From the NCBI GenBank assembly GCA_050014415.1, contig JBEKDJ010000209.1, positions 1-8,569 of the forward strand: DNA of 8,569 nucleotides, written 5' to 3'. Every line of letters starts with the position of its first letter. The stretch's first letter is position 1. The translations under genes and the position numbers were made by a program. A model generated the notes under the pieces. That model did not search any database. It was given only the letters and a program-made list of their open reading frames with translations, and was not told the origin of the DNA. Below are positions 5,561-8,569 of the stretch, in pieces. Source of the DNA: JBEKDJ01 sp050014415 (lineage in GTDB: Bacteria; Desulfobacterota; BSN033; UBA1163).

Positions 5561-7435
5561 TTACCCGGTTCGGGTCTTCTTCCAGAATGGCTCCATGTCT
5601 TTTACCACATGGCCAAGCCCCAGTTCCTGGAGCTTCTCCCGAGAAGGTATGCCATTATCAGTCCACCCCCGGAGCCGGTAGTATTCGTCAAGAAACTTAT
5701 CCAGCGTTCTGATCATCTGACCCTCTCCAGGGGCTTCCCTGGTGTGTAGCGGTTCAGTTTGTACCCGCTGCGGCAGGGTATCATGCCTGCGGTCAAAGCC
5801 ATCGCGCGCATTGAAAGCACGGTCAAGGTTCCAAATCCTCTCGCCGACCCTTCCCAGATAATTCCGATCAGCAAATTCTTCGATGCCAGTGGCCGCGACC
5901 ATCATCCTTCCAAAGAGCTTGGGAAACCAGTCCCCGCAACTGAATGCGAAAGCGCAAATGCCGCCGGCCTCCAGACCGGCGCCGTTTTGATTATAGATCA
6001 CGATGTCCGCTTTGTCTTCTTCGGAAAAACGGTCCACAGCTCTCGGTACCGGCATACCCCATTCCTGGAAGGCTAAAGAACCGTTGCCGTGACTGCCGCC
6101 AATAGTGGAAGTGGCATAACCGAAGCCGGTGGCCTTCAGACCTCGCGGCTCATAGCCTGGCAGCTCCAGCCCCTTTGTCTGCATTGTGTAGGCTTCGGCA
6201 CCTTTCCCAATACGTTGGGCTGCACGCACTGTGCCCTCGGCCAGTATGTCCCCGAAACCTTCACGGTTTCCAATTTTCTTGACAAGGCTTACCATGGCCG
6301 CATGATTGCCGTAGGTAAGTTCGAGCCCGTCGGTGTCATTCTTAGTGATAATGCCCTTCTCATAAAGCTCGTAGGCGAACCCGATGGTATTACCCGTACT
6401 GATGGTATCCATTCCCAGGTCATCGCACAACTGGTCAGCAGCAATCGTAGCTTCAACACTCGTACTATCTATTGAGCCTGAAAATGCCCAATAGCTTTCG
6501 TATTCCGGGCCCTCGCTACGAGCCCCGGCATACGGTCCGTCAGGGACAACATGTACTTTACCGCACCGCATTGAACAGCCGTAGCAGCCTGCATCAGCCA
6601 CCCTCATCTTCCTGAAGGCTTCAGGCCCCATCTGCTCATAACCGATGAGTTGTCCGTATCGGAAATTGCGGACAGGGTAAACCCCCAGTACATTCCGCGT
6701 AATCGCCCCTTCGGTAGTCCCATACTCTTTGTTGTACTTGTAATCCTTGCTGTCTTTCATTATTCTGAATTGTTCCTTGGCCAGTTCACTGAACTTTTCA
6801 GGGTCATGGAGGCATAGATTTCTCTTGGCTTTGATCGCCACGGCCTTGAGCCTCTTGGAACCCATGACAGTGCCTGCACCGCAACGGCTGGCTGTTCTCC
6901 TGCCAGTGACAATGGCTGAGTATCTCACAAGTTTCTCAGCGGCCGGGCCGATACAGGCCGTGCGTACATCTTTGCCGTAATTCCGCGAGAGCCAGTCCTG
7001 GGTTTGCGCGGTGTCTCTGCCCCACAGTTCCCCGGCATCCCTTAGCTGAGCACCATCAGCCGTAATGTACAGGTAGACGGGTTTCTCTGCTTTCCCCTCA
7101 ATCAGGATAAAATCGTAGCCGGCGAACTTCATCCAGGCACCGAAGTCGCCGCCACTGTTAGACCGGGCGATGCACCCGGTCAGTGGACTCTTGGTAGAGG
7201 CACCCCAGCGGGAAACACTCTGCGCCTGACTCCCGTTTAGCATCCCAGTGGCGAGTATCAGCTTATTGTGCTCACCCAGGGGATCAATATTCGGGGCCAA
7301 CTCATCGTAAAGATACTTACTCCCGAAGCCCCGACCAGCTATGAAATCCATTGCAACCTGCACCGGCAAAGGCTCATTCTTCACTGTCCCCTCAGAAAGG
7401 TTCACTCTAAGAAATTTGCCAGCATATCCTTTCAT
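5561..7435 (-). CDS. Aldehyde:ferredoxin oxidoreductase (AOR) family tungsten/molybdopterin enzyme
   Basis: This 624-aa cytoplasmic enzyme of the AOR family normally interconverts aldehydes and carboxylic acids with ferredoxin, using a tungsten bis-pterin and one [4Fe-4S] cluster. The length matches the family (about 600-630). Visible landmarks: the N-terminal AGRGFGSKYLYDEL (33-46); SPLTG (83-87); the pterin-binding CIGPAAEKLVRYSAI (161-175) and CGAGTVMGSKRLKAVA (185-200); cluster ligands C284-x2-C287-x3-C291 (CYGCSMRC), with C494 (GICAF) as the likely fourth ligand; GMDTISTG (341-348); KGLELPGYEPRG (421-432); and the C-terminal YYRLRGWTDNGIP (585-597). ATG 7435 has an AGAGGTG site and begins 11 bases after the TIGR04076-like gene. 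The subfamily and substrate are not decidable: the AOR family also includes formaldehyde and glyceraldehyde-3-P oxidoreductases, the benzoyl-CoA reductase subunit BamB and others, and no BamC-I neighbours are seen here. Confidence 0.95.
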   Translation of the reverse strand: MKGYAGKFLRVNLSEGTVKNEPLPVQVAMDFIAGRGFGSKYLYDELAPNIDPLGEHNKLILATGMLNGSQAQSVSRWGASTKSPLTGCIARSNSGGDFGAWMKFAGYDFILIEGKAEKPVYLYITADGAQLRDAGELWGRDTAQTQDWLSRNYGKDVRTACIGPAAEKLVRYSAIVTGRRTASRCGAGTVMGSKRLKAVAIKAKRNLCLHDPEKFSELAKEQFRIMKDSKDYKYNKEYGTTEGAITRNVLGVYPVRNFRYGQLIGYEQMGPEAFRKMRVADAGCYGCSMRCGKVHVVPDGPYAGARSEGPEYESYWAFSGSIDSTSVEATIAADQLCDDLGMDTISTGNTIGFAYELYEKGIITKNDTDGLELTYGNHAAMVSLVKKIGNREGFGDILAEGTVRAAQRIGKGAEAYTMQTKGLELPGYEPRGLKATGFGYATSTIGGSHGNGSLAFQEWGMPVPRAVDRFSEEDKADIVIYNQNGAGLEAGGICAFAFSCGDWFPKLFGRMMVAATGIEEFADRNYLGRVGERIWNLDRAFNARDGFDRRHDTLPQRVQTEPLHTREAPGEGQMIRTLDKFLDEYYRLRGWTDNGIPSREKLQELGLGHVVKDMEPFWKKTRTG

Positions 7436-7446
7436 TTTTCACCTCT

Positions 7447-8217
7447 CTACATATTAAGCGCTTCTCGCTCTTCCGCCGATAGACCCTTCTTAAATGCTTC
7501 AAGTTTCGCTTCGCCTTTCTTGGTCACAGATGCCATTCCGTCCTTGATTTTCAGGTAGCCCATCAGTTCCAATTCCTCACTTAATATCTGTACCATAAGC
7601 GGATGCAAAGCCGGGTATGGTATTTCAATTTCATCCTTGGTAAATTCGTTCAGTATCTTATCAGCCTCGATCCTCAGTTTTGGTAAGACTTTATGTAAGA
7701 TTGACATTTGTCTTCTGAAATACGGGGTCGCATCACCCTTCTCGCTTAAGTCAAAGGCCTCAACCTTCATGGCCATCGACGTCCGGGTGTCCCCGCAAAT
7801 CACACCGACTCCTTTGGCAACCGTCCGTTCCTCCTGCGGCGGCCACGTAAATGCATCGAGCGGCTGTAAATTCCTCATGTGAAATTTATCTTCACTAATT
7901 GTCTTAAAGACATTTTTAAAGCCAAGTCCATCATACTTCTTCTGGCTCGGGTCGCTCACACTCACCGGTGCGTACCAGAAAGGATAATAATACCCTGGCG
8001 ATACAAACCTGGGCCCGGTAGCGTAAAGTGGCATCATCCTTGGAATAACTATTGATGCTATATGAGGACATATCCTGCCTATGAATTTTTCACCATCAAA
8101 AATGAACTCGTCACCGACTTGATGCTGAAAATGACATGGATATTGGTCTGCATCACTTCCAAATCCCCCCACCCCCTTAAGGTGTGAAAAAAGTGGTTTT
8201 GTCAATCTTCGTCCCAA
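7447..8217 (-). CDS. TIGR04076-like protein, body of an element-interrupted gene
   Basis: The 256-codon frame looks like an uncharacterised family sometimes found beside AOR genes. The diagnostic part is YPCHFQHQVGDEFIFD (C28) followed by a GRICPH segment (C50), as in TIGR04076 proteins, where a Cys pair flanks a small beta domain. The later part (about 150-256) is helical with a winged-helix-like end (MGYLKIKDGMASVTKKGEAKL). The function is unknown. The annotated start TTG 8217 and a second TTG at 8205 both lie inside the terminal repeat of a 229-bp element and lack ribosome sites, so residues 1-13 are element-derived. The native start is ATG 8466, in the piece cut off upstream. Without the element and one repeat copy the protein would be 261 aa. 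Whether this remnant is translated is doubtful; re-initiation at TTG or GTG 8172 is possible. Confidence 0.75.
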   Translation of the reverse strand: MGRRLTKPLFSHLKGVGGFGSDADQYPCHFQHQVGDEFIFDGEKFIGRICPHIASIVIPRMMPLYATGPRFVSPGYYYPFWYAPVSVSDPSQKKYDGLGFKNVFKTISEDKFHMRNLQPLDAFTWPPQEERTVAKGVGVICGDTRTSMAMKVEAFDLSEKGDATPYFRRQMSILHKVLPKLRIEADKILNEFTKDEIEIPYPALHPLMVQILSEELELMGYLKIKDGMASVTKKGEAKLEAFKKGLSAEEREALNM

Positions 8218-8407
8218 AAGGATGGATGGATTTCCAAAGCTTTAGAATGCGCACGTTGAGGTCAAGGGTCACCCGCCACAGCAATTAATATACGTGTTTA
8301 AGTGGGATTACGGTATAGTGCCTCACATTTTAAAGGTTGCGCTCTAAAGCTTCTCCAATCCACCCGTCCTTTCGGTTTGATCCATGTTTTCGATTTTTTC
8401 ACACCTT
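8179..8407. mobile_element. MITE-like non-autonomous inverted-repeat element, copy 1
   Basis: This 229-bp element has terminal inverted repeats of about 70-75 bp (8179-8254 and 8336-8407). The outer 14 bp are perfect (AAGGTGTGAAAAAA / TTTTTTCACACCTT), and the inner parts still match (AAAGGA-GG-TGGATT and AAGCTTTAGA-GCGCA). It is directly flanked by a 5-bp direct repeat CCCTT (8174-8178 and 8408-8412), the signature of transposition. The core has no open frame of note, so it must be mobilised by a transposase elsewhere. Removing the element plus one CCCTT deletes 234 bp (78 codons) and restores one reading frame in the host gene. In the occupied state the frame reaches a stop (TAG, 8346-8344) 20 codons into the element. 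I do not assign an IS family. Confidence 0.85.
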
Positions 8408-8466
8408 CCCTTTACTAAAGTGGAACAGCGGGTGATTTTAATTGTTCGCAGGTGACGCTCCGTCAT
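8408..8466 (-). pseudogene. Severed 5' end of the TIGR04076-like gene
   Basis: From ATG 8466 the frame reads MTERHLRTIKITRC then STLVKG (20 codons) up to the element boundary. It joins in frame to VGGFGSDADQYPCHF at 8172, using a single copy of the CCCTT repeat. The short charged strand (RTIKIT) ahead of the Cys-containing domain is the N-terminal strand expected for TIGR04076 proteins and is missing from the surviving body. The ATG lies five bases after the stop codon of the upstream AOR gene, consistent with translational coupling; no strong Shine-Dalgarno box is visible. In the present sequence this start gives a peptide of about 40 residues ending inside the element. Confidence 0.8.
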
Positions 8467-8471
8467 GAGGG

Positions 8472-8569
8472 TTATTGTTCTTTACCGGCGCAAAAAACAG
8501 GGATGAGGTCGTCCAAGTCCAGTCTATGCAGGGTCTCCGGTTGCGGCAGCCCGGTCGCTTCATCCCATC
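8472..8569 (-). CDS. AOR-family protein, C-terminal end only (runs off the window)
   Basis: The last 31 codons before TAA (8474-8472) read WDEATGLPQPETLHRL then DLDDLIPVFCAGKEQ. This follows the C-terminal signature of AOR-family enzymes, GW-x3-G-(I/L)-P-x2-E-x-L-x2-L-x-L, and aligns with RGWTDNGIPSREKLQELGL of the complete AOR gene in this window. The gene therefore is a second, different AOR paralog directly upstream in the same orientation. The rest lies beyond the right edge. Its stop is five bases from the native ATG of the TIGR04076-like gene, so the order AOR, TIGR04076, AOR was one tightly packed operon. Confidence 0.75.
   Translation of the reverse strand, partial: WDEATGLPQPETLHRLDLDDLIPVFCAGKEQ

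Noticed and set aside
5759..6475. Plus-strand open frames of 105 and 128 codons
   Set aside because: Both are antisense to the AOR gene, whose cofactor and cluster motifs are unmistakable on the other strand.
8179..8205. Outward promoter carried by element copy 1 (TTGACA at 8200-8205, minus strand)
   Set aside because: The -35-like hexamer is perfect, but no acceptable -10 box lies 16-18 bases downstream, so I do not claim a promoter.
1..8569. CRISPR array, tRNA or rRNA genes
   Set aside because: I saw no regularly spaced direct repeats and no cloverleaf or rRNA-like sequence on either strand.

Overview
The window holds one leftward (minus-strand) block of anaerobic metabolism genes, about half G+C, with short intergenic gaps and strong AGGAGG-type ribosome sites. 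Tandem aldehyde:ferredoxin oxidoreductase (AOR) family tungsto-enzymes, a fumarate-reductase-type flavoprotein with a [2Fe-2S] partner, an SDR dehydrogenase and a branched-chain-amino-acid-type solute-binding protein point to a strictly anaerobic bacterium. A Desulfobacterota/syntrophic lineage or a related anaerobe is my best guess, but the sequence alone does not settle it.

Layout in transcription order, right to left: (1) the last 31 codons of an AOR-family protein running off the right edge; (2) a TIGR04076-like gene whose first 20 codons (8408-8466) are cut from its body (7447-8173) by a 229-bp inverted-repeat element (8179-8407) flanked by a 5-bp direct repeat CCCTT; (3) a complete 624-aa AOR; (4) a 245-aa SDR; (5) a 570-aa FrdA/SdhA/AprA-class flavoprotein; (6) a second inverted-repeat element (about 2843-3063) that shares motifs with the first; (7) a 129-aa protein consisting only of the [2Fe-2S] half of SdhB/FrdB; (8) about 900 bp without a convincing intact gene, holding a decayed copy of the 3' end of the SDR gene; (9) a secreted solute-binding protein whose best-placed start codon reads ATA; (10) a GC-rich imperfect hairpin after its stop.

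Genes 1-5 look like one transcription unit, and gene 7 probably belonged to it before or despite element 2. A plausible joint role is uptake of an organic acid by the binding protein, followed by redox work by the AOR pair (acid/aldehyde with ferredoxin), the SDR (alcohol/ketone with NAD(P)) and the flavoprotein/FeS pair (C-C double bond chemistry). The substrate is unknown. The flavoprotein lacks the His of the fumarate/succinate HPTG motif and the FAD-linking His, so it should not be called fumarate reductase.

The most noteworthy result is the small non-autonomous element family. Copy 1 has a perfect 14-bp outer terminal repeat and a target duplication, and its removal restores a continuous reading frame with an ATG start eight bases after the upstream AOR stop codon begins.
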